A DNA stretch of 64,000 nt from NCBI GenBank assembly GCA_039030335.1, contig JBCCEJ010000006.1, forward strand, positions 1 through 64,000, given 5' to 3'. This DNA is from JBCCEJ01 sp039030335. GTDB lineage: Bacteria > Pseudomonadota > Gammaproteobacteria > HK1. Position 1 is the first letter of the stretch. The number at the start of each line of letters is the position of its first letter. A model generated the notes under the pieces. It saw nothing but the letters and a program-made list of their open reading frames with translations. It did not search any database and had not been told where the DNA came from. The position numbers were made by a program, and so were the translations under genes. This document shows positions 17,244 to 26,655 of this stretch, in pieces.

Positions 17244-17482
17244 CGGGCGCCAACAAACTCTGTGATGCGCTGCATAGTACACAAAGCAGGCTCCCTGACC
17301 CCACCAGACGCGCAACGCTCGGTGGTTCAGACGTCCACCAACGACCCGGTGGTCGATACCTTGGCGCGCCCGTCCGAGCGCCTGGCGACTTGCAACTGTG
17401 CAATAGTGCGCGACGCATCGAAGGTGCTCGAGCGGCATGCGCCGGCACCTGCAACGAATGGACAGACGACGGGACCGATTTC

Positions 17483-18895
17483 GTGGAATTGCACTTCGAA
17501 ACCATTAGCGCACTGCGCGCACGCTTCGACGCCGGGGATCTGTCTCCGCGTGAAATCACCGACCTGATGCTCGCCCGCATTGCGCAGTATGACGGTGCCG
17601 TGAAGTCCTATGTGACCGTGATGGCGGCACAGGCGAGAGCCGATGCCGACCGGGCAACCCGCGAACTGCAAGACGGCGCGCCACGCGGCCCGCTGCACGG
17701 CGTCCCCGTGGCGGTGAAGGATCTCTGCTACACGGCCGGCGTGCCGACGATGGGCGGCTGCGAGGTGTTACGCGAGTTCGTGCCCGGCTTCGACGGGACG
17801 GTCGTGCGGCGGTTGCGCGAAGCCGGTGCCGTCATCCTCGGCAAATTGAACCTTACCGAGGGGGCGATGGCCGGCTACAACCCGACTTTCGATGTACCGG
17901 AGAATCCCTGGCGTGGCGGTCACTGGTCGGGCGCGTCGTCCAGTGGTTCCGGCGCCGCGACGGCAGCCGGACTGGCTTACGCGACGCTCGGCAGCGATAC
18001 CGGAGGGTCTATCCGTCACCCGGCCGCCGCTTGCGGGACAACGGGACTCAAACCGACCTGGGGCCGGGTCAGCCGGTATGGTGTGCTGGACCTCGCACCC
18101 TCACTGGATCATGTGGGGCCGTTGACGCGATCGAGTCTGGACGCAGGCATCGTGTTCGACGCCATCGCCGGACCGGATCCTGACGATCCCACTACCCTCC
18201 CCGGTCCGGTCGAGCCGGCGGGGGTGCGCCCGCAACTGGCTGACGACCGTCCTCTCGCTGGCGTTCGCATCGGTTTTGACCCCAACTACGCAGCCGAAGA
18301 TGTCGCTGCAGACTTCACTACCTTGGTCGTGCAGGCGGTCGAGGTGTTGGCGGCATTGGGAGCCACGATCGTGGACGTTGCAATGCCGCCCCGACTCCGT
18401 GAGTACATGGCTGCGTGGCAAGTGCTGTGCAGCGCGGAGGCGGCGCACGCGCACCGCGGGTACTATCCGTCGCGCGCGGCTGACTACGGTCCCTGGTTTC
18501 GCGAGTGGTTGCGGCGCGGAGCGGGCTACACGGCGACGGAATACGCGGCTGCGCACGCGCTCCGCCAGGCCTGCAATGGCGACATGGCGATGATGATGGC
18601 TGACATCGACATGCTGGCCTGCCCGTCGACGCCCGGTGAGGCCTATCCCGTAACACCGGAGATTTCCTACGGGCCCATTCCAGCCTCGCGGGATCCGTGG
18701 TCATCACGTTTCACGGTGCCGGCCGACTACGCGGGCCTGCCGGCACTGGTGCTTCCATGTGGACTGTCGGGGCGCGGTTTGCCGCTGTCTTTTCAACTGA
18801 TTGGTCATCGACTGACCGAGGCGAGACTCGTGCGCGTTGGCTGTGCGTTTGAGCGGGACACCAACTGGTCTGAGCTGACGCCGCCCGGTTTTTGA
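17483..18895 (+). CDS. Amidase-signature family hydrolase
   Basis: A 470-residue amidase with the Ser-cisSer-Lys triad: the Lys in HGVPVAVKDLCYTAG, the cis-Ser in the Ser/Gly-rich loop WSGASSSGSGAATAAG and the nucleophile in GSDTGGSIRHPAAACG, followed by GLKPTWGRVSRYGV. The length fits amidases, GatA-like enzymes and allophanate hydrolases. I chose the GTG at 17483 as start because homology begins there (ELHFETISALRARFDAGDLSP) and upstream sequence is not protein-like. Likely hydrolyses an aliphatic or aryl amide or N-carbamoyl compound in the cytoplasm. It is separate from the Glu-tRNA amidotransferase, as no gatB or gatC is near. A possible link is that ring-opening by the nearby hydantoinases yields N-carbamoyl products. 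Confidence 0.92.
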   Translation: MELHFETISALRARFDAGDLSPREITDLMLARIAQYDGAVKSYVTVMAAQARADADRATRELQDGAPRGPLHGVPVAVKDLCYTAGVPTMGGCEVLREFVPGFDGTVVRRLREAGAVILGKLNLTEGAMAGYNPTFDVPENPWRGGHWSGASSSGSGAATAAGLAYATLGSDTGGSIRHPAAACGTTGLKPTWGRVSRYGVLDLAPSLDHVGPLTRSSLDAGIVFDAIAGPDPDDPTTLPGPVEPAGVRPQLADDRPLAGVRIGFDPNYAAEDVAADFTTLVVQAVEVLAALGATIVDVAMPPRLREYMAAWQVLCSAEAAHAHRGYYPSRAADYGPWFREWLRRGAGYTATEYAAAHALRQACNGDMAMMMADIDMLACPSTPGEAYPVTPEISYGPIPASRDPWSSRFTVPADYAGLPALVLPCGLSGRGLPLSFQLIGHRLTEARLVRVGCAFERDTNWSELTPPGF

Positions 18896-19067
18896 GCTTC
18901 TGGCACCGACAACGGTGCCGCTGGTCCTCCGCCGGGACGCAGTGAAGGCGCGCTGGCGTGAATTGCCTCGAGATGCGACCGCACGGCTCAACGCCCCGGC
19001 GGCAGTGGCAATTCGGAACAGCCAGTTCGGCAAGGTATAGTAGACGCGGGTCCGAAGCTCCGGAGAC

Positions 19068-20291
19068 ATGACTGCCATGAAAGATCGCCCGCCCGTCGAT
19101 GACTGGAGTCGCGACTTCGATATCTTTCATCAAGACTACGCGGACGACCCCGCCCCGATCTGGAAAGACCTGCAGAGCCGCTGCCCGATCGCGCACTCCG
19201 AGCGCTACGGGAGCATGTGGATGTCGACCCGTTACGAGGACGCGCGCGCGCTCGCCGTGCAAACCGACGTGCTGTCAAACCGGCAGGTCTCGCTTGCGCC
19301 GATGAAATCGTCGGTCGATCTGCTGGCCGACTATCACAGCCATATCACTCCGCCGATCAGTAACGACCCCCCGGTGCACACTCCGCTGCGCCGGTTGATA
19401 CTGCCGTTTTTCTCGCCGCGCGCGGTCGCTTTGCATCGCGACTTCACGGAGTCGCTCTGCCATGAGCTCATCGACGTATTCTGCGCACGCGGTACCTGTG
19501 ACGCCGCGGTCGAGTACGCCCAGCAGCTGACGCCGCGGGTCATAGGAAACATGCTCGACATCGACCCGAACCGCAGCGACGAGTTCGTCAGCTGGGTGCG
19601 TGGCTTTATCGAACTCGGCGCTAGCGATATCGAACTGCGCGAGCGCAGCCGCAAGGAGATGATGCGGTTTTTCGGCGACCTGGTACGTGCGCGGCGCGGC
19701 GGTGACGGCGAGGACTATATCTCCGAGCTGTTGCGCAAGGACGTGGACGGCGAACCGATCGCCGACCAGATGGCCGTGAATTTCTGTCTGCTCCTGCTGA
19801 TCGCCGGTATCGATACGACGTGGAGTTCGCTCGGCACTTCCCTGTGGCATTTTGCAACGCACCCCGAGCATCGTGTCCGCATGGTCGAAGAGCCAGAGAT
19901 CTTTCCCACCGCGATCGAAGAATTGCTGCGCTTCTATGCACCGGTATCGGTTGGGCGGGTCGCCATGGAGGACGTCGAGTACGGCGGTGTGACGATGCGC
20001 CGCGGTGACCGCGTCATGATCAACTACCCGGCTGCCAACCGCGATCCGGAAGCTTTCGAGAACCCCGATGAGGTGGTGCTGGATCGACAGCAGAACCGAC
20101 ATTTTGCATTCGGCGTCGGCGTACACCGCTGTGCGGGCTCGAACCTCGCCCGGATGGAGATGGAGGTGGCACTGAAGGTGTGGTTCGAGCGCATCCCCGA
20201 GTTCGAGTTGGCCGACCCCGACGGCGTGACGTGGGCGGGTGGTCAGGTGCGCGGCGCGCGCAACGTCCCGGTGCGCTTTCCGATCCGCTAG
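19068..20291 (+). CDS. Cytochrome P450
   Basis: A 407-residue soluble class I bacterial P450. The I-helix oxygen-binding motif is LLIAGIDTTWSS, the K-helix ExxR is in EELLRFYAPVSVGRV, and the heme loop is FAFGVGVHRCAGSNLARME with the thiolate ligand Cys355. The C-terminus ends in VPVRFPIR. It would hydroxylate a hydrophobic substrate and needs a ferredoxin and reductase, neither of which is adjacent. A GGAG lies just before the ATG at 19068, and an in-frame ATG at 19077 is a possible alternative. A TATAGT sequence at 19036-19041 could be a -10 box. The gene follows the amidase on the same strand after 172 bases. Confidence 0.95.
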   Translation: MTAMKDRPPVDDWSRDFDIFHQDYADDPAPIWKDLQSRCPIAHSERYGSMWMSTRYEDARALAVQTDVLSNRQVSLAPMKSSVDLLADYHSHITPPISNDPPVHTPLRRLILPFFSPRAVALHRDFTESLCHELIDVFCARGTCDAAVEYAQQLTPRVIGNMLDIDPNRSDEFVSWVRGFIELGASDIELRERSRKEMMRFFGDLVRARRGGDGEDYISELLRKDVDGEPIADQMAVNFCLLLLIAGIDTTWSSLGTSLWHFATHPEHRVRMVEEPEIFPTAIEELLRFYAPVSVGRVAMEDVEYGGVTMRRGDRVMINYPAANRDPEAFENPDEVVLDRQQNRHFAFGVGVHRCAGSNLARMEMEVALKVWFERIPEFELADPDGVTWAGGQVRGARNVPVRFPIR

Positions 20292-20303
20292 CAGCGCCGT
20301 ACG

Positions 20304-21503
20304 CTACTTCCCGTAGGCGACGCCGCTCTCCAGCAACTCCGCGACTTCGGATTCGCCCAGACCCAGCAGTGACTTCAAGGTGGCCGACGTATGCTCACCA
20401 AGCGACGGGGATGGAGCGCGGATTCCGCCCGGGGTTTCCGACAGGCGTACCGGGACGCCGATCAGCTTGCAGGCCCCCGCGCGTGGATGCTCGAAATCCA
20501 CGATCGCATCTCGCGCCCTGACCTGCGGATGGTCGATCAGCTTGTCGACGGTATTGATCGCCCCGAACGGGATACCGGCCGGCTCGAAGAGGGCTGCCCA
20601 CTCGTCGTAGGTCTTCGTCAGGAACACCTGCTGCAACATATCGATCAGTAAGTCCCGATTGATATTGCGCTCTACGTTGGTCGCGAATCGCGGGTCGTCG
20701 GTCAGATCGGGGCGCCCGATGACCGGGCAGAAGATGTTCCAGAGCTTCTGGCTGCCGATCGCGATCGTGAAGTCGGCGGTCTGCGTCCGAAAGGACTGAT
20801 ACGGTAGCAGTGCACCGTAGGCGGTACCCATGGGACGGGGCACTTCGCCATTCGCCATGTACGCGCTGATCATCAGGTTGAGTAATGACATCTGGCCTTC
20901 CAGCATCGATACGTCGACGTGTTGCCCGACGCCCGTTTGTTCCTTGACCCGTAGCGCCAGCAACGTACCGAAGGCAGCGTACATGCAGGCGGTCAAGTCG
21001 GCGATCGAGACGCCGCAACGCGCGCCACGGCTGCCCACGTCTCCGGTCACGCTGATCATGCCGCTCTCGCCCTGCACGACCAGATCCATGGCCGCCCGGT
21101 CCCGATACGGGCCGTCCTGGCCAAAGCCGGATATCGAGCAGTAGACGATGCCTGGATTCCTCGCTTTGGCGACCTCGTAGCCAAGCCCGAGGCGGTCGAG
21201 CGCCCCCACGCGGAAATTCTCGAGCACCACATCAACCTGCTCGACCAGATCGAGGAACAGCGCCTTGCCCCGTTCGCTCTTCAAATTCAGTGACAAGCCC
21301 TGCTTGTTGCGATGCAGGGCGACAAAATAGGAATTCTCACCGCCGGCCATTGGCACGCCCCAGGCCCGCGCGATGTCGCCGGTTCCCGGCGTCTCGAGCT
21401 TGAATACCTCGGCCCCGAAATCAGCCAGCAGCGTCGAGCAGTGTGGGCCCGCCAGGGCGTGAGAGAGGTCGAGTACTTTGATGCCTTCAAGGGGAGCTTG
21501 CAT
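20304..21503 (-). CDS. CaiB/BaiF-family (class III) CoA-transferase
   Basis: A 399-residue protein of the type III CoA-transferase family. It starts LEGIKVLDLSHALAGPHCSTLLADFGAEVFKLE and continues with SYFVALHRNKQGLSLNLKSERGKALFLDLVEQVDVVLENFRVGALDRLGLGYE, the characteristic N-terminal domain. Then comes YCSISGFGQDGPYRDRAAMDLVVQGESGM, where the catalytic Asp of the family is the one in AAMD. It moves CoA between acids (for example formyl-, carnitinyl- or succinyl-CoA to an aromatic or aliphatic acid) to activate substrates. The upstream frame extension to 21755 is not homologous, so the ATG at 21503 is used. It converges with the P450 gene, 12 bases apart, and diverges from a GST-like gene. 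Confidence 0.93.
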   Translation of the reverse strand: MQAPLEGIKVLDLSHALAGPHCSTLLADFGAEVFKLETPGTGDIARAWGVPMAGGENSYFVALHRNKQGLSLNLKSERGKALFLDLVEQVDVVLENFRVGALDRLGLGYEVAKARNPGIVYCSISGFGQDGPYRDRAAMDLVVQGESGMISVTGDVGSRGARCGVSIADLTACMYAAFGTLLALRVKEQTGVGQHVDVSMLEGQMSLLNLMISAYMANGEVPRPMGTAYGALLPYQSFRTQTADFTIAIGSQKLWNIFCPVIGRPDLTDDPRFATNVERNINRDLLIDMLQQVFLTKTYDEWAALFEPAGIPFGAINTVDKLIDHPQVRARDAIVDFEHPRAGACKLIGVPVRLSETPGGIRAPSPSLGEHTSATLKSLLGLGESEVAELLESGVAYGK

Positions 21504-21661
21504 GACGATTCCAGATTCCAGTGAAATGCGCCTGGGGGGCGCTGGCGGATAGCAGACCGGGCATTCTAGCCAAACGACAGGAAAGCTGGGCGCCGTCCGC
21601 CCGGACGAACGCGGGACACGCCCCGAAATGGCGCAGCGAAGCACACCTGGAGGCAGCGGTT

Positions 21662-22681
21662 TTGGACGATAGCTATCGACTGGTTGGCGGGCTCGGCTCG
21701 CCCTACACGATGAAGGTGCGCGCGGCGCTTCGGTACCGGCGGATAGCGCACACATTCGAAATGCGCAACGGCAAGGTCCGCGAAGAGGTCGCCCACGTAC
21801 GTCCTCAGCTGATCCCGATGCTCAAGTTTCCGGGCGAGCCTGACTGGATGGTGGATTCGACCCCGATCCTATACGCGCTCGAGTCGCACCACGCCGGGCG
21901 CTCCCTGCTGCCCGATGACGAGGCGTCACGGTTCATCGCGGAACTGTTGGAAGACTTCGCCGATGAGTGGCTTACGAAAGCCATGTTCCATTATCGGTGG
22001 TTCTACGCGCAGGACCGAGAGTACTGTGCCGGGTGGATCGCGGCCGACCAGGTCACGCCTGGCGAGGGTGCGGTGGAGCGGCGCCGCGAGTTCGCCGCTT
22101 CGATCGGAGCCCGGCAGGTGAGTCGCATGGCGCTGGTCGGCTGCACGGAACAGAACAAACCCGTGATCGAAGCGACGTACGAGCGGGTCCTCGACGCGTT
22201 GGAAGGAGAGGTTGGCTTCGGCCAGTTCCTGTTCGGCACCCGGCCGTCCATCGCCGACTTCGGACTGTTCGGTCAGCTTAAGACCCTGGCTGACGATCCG
22301 ACCCCGCAGTGGTTGATGCGTCAGCGCGCGCCGACCGTGTCGCACTGGATTCGCCAGATGGACGATCTGTCGGGAATTAGCGGCGACTGGCACGTGCCCG
22401 GGCACAACCTACCGACCGTCGTTACGCGTCTGTTGCGGGTTTGTGCCGAGACCTATCTGCCATTCCTGGCCGCCAATGCGAGCGCACTCGCCGAGGGATC
22501 CGAGCAAGTTGACCTCGATCTCCTCGGGCAACGCTACCGGCAGGCACCGTTTCGTTATCAGGGTAAGTGCCGTGCACGTCTGGTGGCGTTCCACTCACAG
22601 CTCTCAGGCGGTGCGCGCACGCGAGTCGACGCCTGGCTGGAGCAGGCCGGAGCGTCGCGCTGGCTCGCGCCGGCATCCTGA
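21662..22681 (+). CDS. Glutathione S-transferase-like protein
   Basis: A protein of about 339 residues with an N-terminal thioredoxin-fold GST domain (RLVGGLGSPYTMKVRAALRY, then PQLIPMLKFP and MVDSTPILYALESHH, where the cis-Pro and the Ser after the turn bind glutathione in the family). A helical C-terminal domain follows (GFGQFLFGTRPSIADFGLFGQL) with the conserved GxxPSIADF-like N-cap. It is longer than normal GSTs (200-230) because of about 90 extra C-terminal residues. No ATG fits: a TTG at 21662 preceded by GGAGG eight bases upstream is the best start. Substrate unknown. It diverges from the CoA-transferase gene. Confidence 0.8.
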   Translation: MDDSYRLVGGLGSPYTMKVRAALRYRRIAHTFEMRNGKVREEVAHVRPQLIPMLKFPGEPDWMVDSTPILYALESHHAGRSLLPDDEASRFIAELLEDFADEWLTKAMFHYRWFYAQDREYCAGWIAADQVTPGEGAVERRREFAASIGARQVSRMALVGCTEQNKPVIEATYERVLDALEGEVGFGQFLFGTRPSIADFGLFGQLKTLADDPTPQWLMRQRAPTVSHWIRQMDDLSGISGDWHVPGHNLPTVVTRLLRVCAETYLPFLAANASALAEGSEQVDLDLLGQRYRQAPFRYQGKCRARLVAFHSQLSGGARTRVDAWLEQAGASRWLAPAS

Positions 22682-22746
22682 GCGTGACGGCCGGCTAGAG
22701 AATACGTTGCGCCCCTCGCACGGGATGGCGGCGAACGGCGGCTGGT

Positions 22747-23994
22747 TCACTGACTGATTTCGAAGTCTCGGGTGTTGAATTCGATGCCGCCAAATGTTGC
22801 ATTGCCGCCCGTTGCCGCCGGGTCAGGGGGCGTTGCCGGAAGCGCGATCGGCTCGATTGATGCGCCGATCCGGAGCGCCGCATTCTGGTACCACGCGAGA
22901 TTCGACCACGCGAGGCATTCGATCACATAAACCTCGCGGACCGTGGTGAAGGCGACCCGCTGCATGTGCGTATTGCGTTGACGGCTGGCGTAGCGAACCA
23001 CGCCCATTCGACGATTCGGCGTCGCGGCGACCGCCGGTTGGTCAAGCACATACATCTGCGGCGGCGGCGAGCCCAGCCCGCGGAGCATCAGACGCAAAAC
23101 CTGTGTCTGCGACGACTGCGGCAGCGCCTGGCGATGCGGCACACGTCGGATGCTGCACGCCGCCGGGCTTTTGCCGAGCCCGCCATAGCCGATATGCAAC
23201 CGTCCGAGTTCGGTCCGCTGCCCCGCTATCGTCGAAGGCAGCTCGAGGCTGGCCTTCAGAGTCGGCAGGTCGACCCGAACCAACTGCTGGTTGCGCAAGC
23301 CCAGTGGCCGACTCGTATAGAACGACGTGGCGTGCGCAGCGACGAACAGTGCTACGAATGCGCCCGCGGCTAATCTGGTTGCGGCGTTGGCCGGGGGCGC
23401 CGGCTGAATCTGCTCAGCGTCGTCGGGTGTTGGCGGTACCTGCGGCAGGAAGGCGACCATGAACACCAGGCCCCCAACCAGGAATCCGCCGAGGTGTGCG
23501 GCCCAGTCGACGTGCGGCAGGAACGATACGATCACGTTCAGTCCGAGATTGATGAGCACAGCCCGGCGAACGCCACTCAGAAAGTCCTGGGGCACCGGGC
23601 TCTTTGGATGAAAGGCCAGCACCGCGTGTGCGGCCAGCACACCCCAGAGCCCGCCTGACGCCCCGATCGAAAATCCCTGCTGCAAGGTCAGCATCGTACC
23701 GGCGGCGCCGCCGAGCACGCTGGCGAGCAGCAGCACCGCGAACCGCGATGCGCCGACAATACGCTCCACGAACGACCCGATGGCGACCAGCACCAGCGCG
23801 TTGAACAGGATGTGCTGCACGCTGCCGTGCAACGCCGAGGCTGTCGCCAGTCGCCACCACTCGCCGCTCGCAACGAGCTGAGGTTGCAACGCACCGAGTC
23901 TCAGCAGCGCCGGTACCGACTCGATGCCGAGCAGCCACTGCAGCCCGAACATGCCGAGCAGCAGGGCGGTGAATGTGTAGGTGACGATCGGCAT
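22747..23994 (-). CDS. Rhomboid-family intramembrane serine protease with a C-terminal extension
   Basis: A 415-residue membrane protein. The N-terminal 200 residues form a rhomboid domain: LHGSVQHILFNALVLVAIG carries the HxxxN region, FSIGASGGLWGVLAAHAVLAF holds the catalytic Ser of GxSG, and PHVDWAAHLGGFLVGG the catalytic His. A Pro/Ala-rich linker and one further helix (RLAAGAFVALFVAAHATSF) follow, and then about 180 residues (from about 230) that are not part of the core fold and probably face the periplasm. It would cleave transmembrane segments of other proteins. The extension contains a Cys in PAACSIRRVPH and one in VIECLAW. It converges with the GST-like gene. Confidence 0.9.
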   Translation of the reverse strand: MPIVTYTFTALLLGMFGLQWLLGIESVPALLRLGALQPQLVASGEWWRLATASALHGSVQHILFNALVLVAIGSFVERIVGASRFAVLLLASVLGGAAGTMLTLQQGFSIGASGGLWGVLAAHAVLAFHPKSPVPQDFLSGVRRAVLINLGLNVIVSFLPHVDWAAHLGGFLVGGLVFMVAFLPQVPPTPDDAEQIQPAPPANAATRLAAGAFVALFVAAHATSFYTSRPLGLRNQQLVRVDLPTLKASLELPSTIAGQRTELGRLHIGYGGLGKSPAACSIRRVPHRQALPQSSQTQVLRLMLRGLGSPPPQMYVLDQPAVAATPNRRMGVVRYASRQRNTHMQRVAFTTVREVYVIECLAWSNLAWYQNAALRIGASIEPIALPATPPDPAATGGNATFGGIEFNTRDFEISQ

Positions 23995-24113
23995 GCGGCG
24001 GTCTCTTGGGACTCATTTCACGCTGGGCGGGCCGGTGCGCAACAGCGGCCACGTGCCGTGGGTTCGCGGCATGCGGCCGACCTACGCGCCCGGCTGATGG
24101 TTTTGTGGCGGCG

Positions 24114-25058
24114 TTACATACGCACGGTTTCAGCGAACTCGTTGCACGCGACGATGATGTCATTGACGTGCGGGCGATCGAGGTTGGGTACGAGAGTCTG
24201 GAGGCCAGCTTCCTCGAAGGCTGCGATGTCGTCTCGAATCGCGGACGCTTCGCCGGTGAACGCAAGGCGTTCGCCGTCCTCGACGATCGCTTTACCAACG
24301 CGCAGGTGCGGCGCGAACAGGGCGATCTGGAGTGCGTCCGGGTCCCGTCCGGCCGCGTCCGTTCGTTCCCGCACATCGGCGAGCGCGGCGCGGAATCGGT
24401 TCAACGTGTCGAGAGGCACCCGCGGATTACGGCTTACGGGGTACCAGCCATCGCCGACGGCCGCGACGCGACGTCTGGCGGCGGTACCTTCGCCACCAAT
24501 CCAGATCGGCGGACCGCCGGGCTGCACTGGCTTCGGCGCGAACATCAGATCATCGAACTGCACGAACTCGCCGGCGAACTTCGGTTCTTCGTCCGTCCAC
24601 AGGGTTTTGAAGGCGCGCAGGTATTCGTTGGCCGCCGCACCGCGGCGCGCGAATTCGGGCGCGCCGAGCAGGTCCAGCTCTTCTTTCATCCATCCGACGC
24701 CAGCGCCGATCGTAAGACGCCCCCGCGATAGCACGTCGATCGTTGCGAGCGTCTTGGCCGCCAGCACCGGCGGACGGTGCAGCAGCACCATGACCGACGT
24801 GAACAGCCGCATGCGGCGAGTCGTGGCGGCCAGATAGGCCAGGGTGCTGAGTGTTTCCAGGCATTCGCCCTCGGCCGCCCCCGCCCAAGAGCCGTCAGGT
24901 GAATACGGATAGCTCGATTGGATCGCGGTACTTACGACCACGTGATCGCTTACGCCAAAAGCATCGAAGCCAAGGGCCTCGCAGTGGCTTGCCACATGGG
25001 CAATGTTGTCGGGCGTGGCGGTCGCGCCGCGCGTGAACATGTGGAAGCCAAACTTCAT
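24114..25058 (-). CDS. LLM-class F420/flavin-dependent oxidoreductase
   Basis: A 314-residue TIM-barrel oxidoreductase. It has the start MKFGFHMFTRGATATPDNIA, then LGFDAFGVSDHVVVSTAI, VLLHRPPVLAAKTLATIDVLSRGRLTIGAGVGWMKEELD and KPVQPGGPPIWIGGEGTAARRRVA. The last two blocks are typical of the F420-dependent LLM subfamily TIGR03619 or close relatives; whether F420 or FMN is used here is not decided by sequence. A GAGGAG lies upstream of the ATG. It is probably monocistronic, divergent from an MFS gene, with a 294-bp region between them in which I see no gene. Confidence 0.88.
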   Translation of the reverse strand: MKFGFHMFTRGATATPDNIAHVASHCEALGFDAFGVSDHVVVSTAIQSSYPYSPDGSWAGAAEGECLETLSTLAYLAATTRRMRLFTSVMVLLHRPPVLAAKTLATIDVLSRGRLTIGAGVGWMKEELDLLGAPEFARRGAAANEYLRAFKTLWTDEEPKFAGEFVQFDDLMFAPKPVQPGGPPIWIGGEGTAARRRVAAVGDGWYPVSRNPRVPLDTLNRFRAALADVRERTDAAGRDPDALQIALFAPHLRVGKAIVEDGERLAFTGEASAIRDDIAAFEEAGLQTLVPNLDRPHVNDIIVACNEFAETVRM

Positions 25059-25352
25059 GCCGGATTCTCCTCGAGGTCGTGCGTGCGCAGCATGGTGTTA
25101 CCTGTCGCAACTGTCCAGTCGGGACACTCGTTTGGGCCGTCCCGATGATAAACAGACTGAATGTGTCTTTCCGGGTTCACCTGGTGCAAAGCAAATGGTG
25201 CGCCGCATCTGACCCGGTCGATATCCCGAACTCTGTCGGCGATCCGAAACTCGCGCCGCCGCTTCCCGGTCCGGGGTTTCGCCGCCTGACTTCAAGGATT
25301 GGTCCGATCCAAGCCGGCGCACAGTTGCGGAAAGTTCGATACTGTTCCCGTC

Positions 25353-26636
25353 ATGCTCGAAACCTTGCGCTCGATCGCATCTCTTCTTTTCAGCTACGGG
25401 CTGCTGCTCGTAGCCAACGGACTGTTCTCCACATTGCTCGGCGTGCGTGCCCGCATGGAAGGCTTCGAAGCAACGACCACCGGGCTCATCATGGGCGCCT
25501 ACTTCGCGGGTCTGCTGGCCGGTGCGTTGGGCGGGTCACGGGTCGTCGCATCGGTCGGACACATCCGCAGCTTTGCTGCGTTTGCCTCGCTCATGTCGGT
25601 TACGGCGCTACTGCACGCGATATGGGTCGACGCGTACGCATGGGCACTGCTCAGGTTCGTGGCCGGCTGCTGCATGGCCGGCATGATCATGGTGACCGAA
25701 AGCTGGTTGAACAACCGCACGGTCAACAAGATTCGAGGCCAGATCCTGTCTATCTACATGGTCACGAACTACGCCTGCGCGGGGCTCGGACAGTTTCTGC
25801 TGCCGTTGTCGGACCCGGGTGAGTTCTATCTGTTTTGCATGGTGTCGATGTTCTTGTCGGTGGCGCTGATTCCGGTGTTGTTGACCCGCGCCGTCGCGCC
25901 GCCGCCCAGCGCTCCGGAGCGGGGAGGGTTCACGCAGGTGTTTGCTCAGGCTCCGCTAGGCGTGCTCGGCGCCATCTGCGCAGGTGCCGTGAACGCTGCA
26001 TTCAACGGTATGGGTCCGGTCTACGCCCAGTCCCTGGGACTTTCCGTCGGTCAGATCTCATCGTTCATGGCAGCGGCGATTCTGGGTGGTCTGCTACTGC
26101 AGTGGCCGATCGGATGGCTGTCGGACCGGGTCGACCGCCGCAATCTGCTGGCTGGCGTCGCGCTGGCAACCGCCTGCGCCAGCCTGTATCTGGCGGGCGT
26201 AGAGCACCACGGCGCGGCGTTGATTTCTGGCGCTGTGATCTACGGCGCAGTGGCCTTTACGGTCTACTCGCTCAGCTCTGCGCACGCCAACGATCGCCTC
26301 GGCCCGGAGCAGAGCGTCAAGACCGCCAGCGCGATGTTGGTTGCCTACGGGTGCGGTGCGGTCGCCGGACCGGTAGTCGCCGGCGTCTCGATGGGATGGT
26401 TCGGCCCGTCGGGGTTGTTTCAACAAGCCTGCGCCATCATGGCCGGCCTCGGCACCTATTCCGTCTACCGATTGCTAAAGCGGCCCGAAGGTGCCGTCAG
26501 GCGGCCGTTCCTGCCAAAGCCGGGCGCGCAATACACGTCCGACGAGCTGTATCGCGCGGCGCGCGAGGAGGCCGACATCAGCGAGGATCCGACGGTGCCG
26601 GGCGCGGACCTCGAGCGCTCCCAGCGGCACAGTTAA
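25353..26636 (+). CDS. MFS transporter, YcaD-like
   Basis: A 427-residue 12-helix carrier. The opening MLETLRSIASLLFSYGLLLVANGLFSTLLGVRA and the AGLLAGALGGSRVVASVGHIRSFAAFASL segment resemble the YcaD-type MFS proteins. It has a central cytoplasmic loop around PERGGFTQVFAQAPLGVLG and a second-half WPIGWLSDRVDRRNLLAGVAL motif A repeat. The C-terminal tail is long and charged. Substrate unknown. I start at the ATG at 25353; the upstream frame to 25299 is not hydrophobic or conserved. It converges with the two-domain GFA gene, with only 19 bases between stops. Confidence 0.88.
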   Translation: MLETLRSIASLLFSYGLLLVANGLFSTLLGVRARMEGFEATTTGLIMGAYFAGLLAGALGGSRVVASVGHIRSFAAFASLMSVTALLHAIWVDAYAWALLRFVAGCCMAGMIMVTESWLNNRTVNKIRGQILSIYMVTNYACAGLGQFLLPLSDPGEFYLFCMVSMFLSVALIPVLLTRAVAPPPSAPERGGFTQVFAQAPLGVLGAICAGAVNAAFNGMGPVYAQSLGLSVGQISSFMAAAILGGLLLQWPIGWLSDRVDRRNLLAGVALATACASLYLAGVEHHGAALISGAVIYGAVAFTVYSLSSAHANDRLGPEQSVKTASAMLVAYGCGAVAGPVVAGVSMGWFGPSGLFQQACAIMAGLGTYSVYRLLKRPEGAVRRPFLPKPGAQYTSDELYRAAREEADISEDPTVPGADLERSQRHS

Positions 26637-26655
26637 ACACGCCGATCCACGCACC

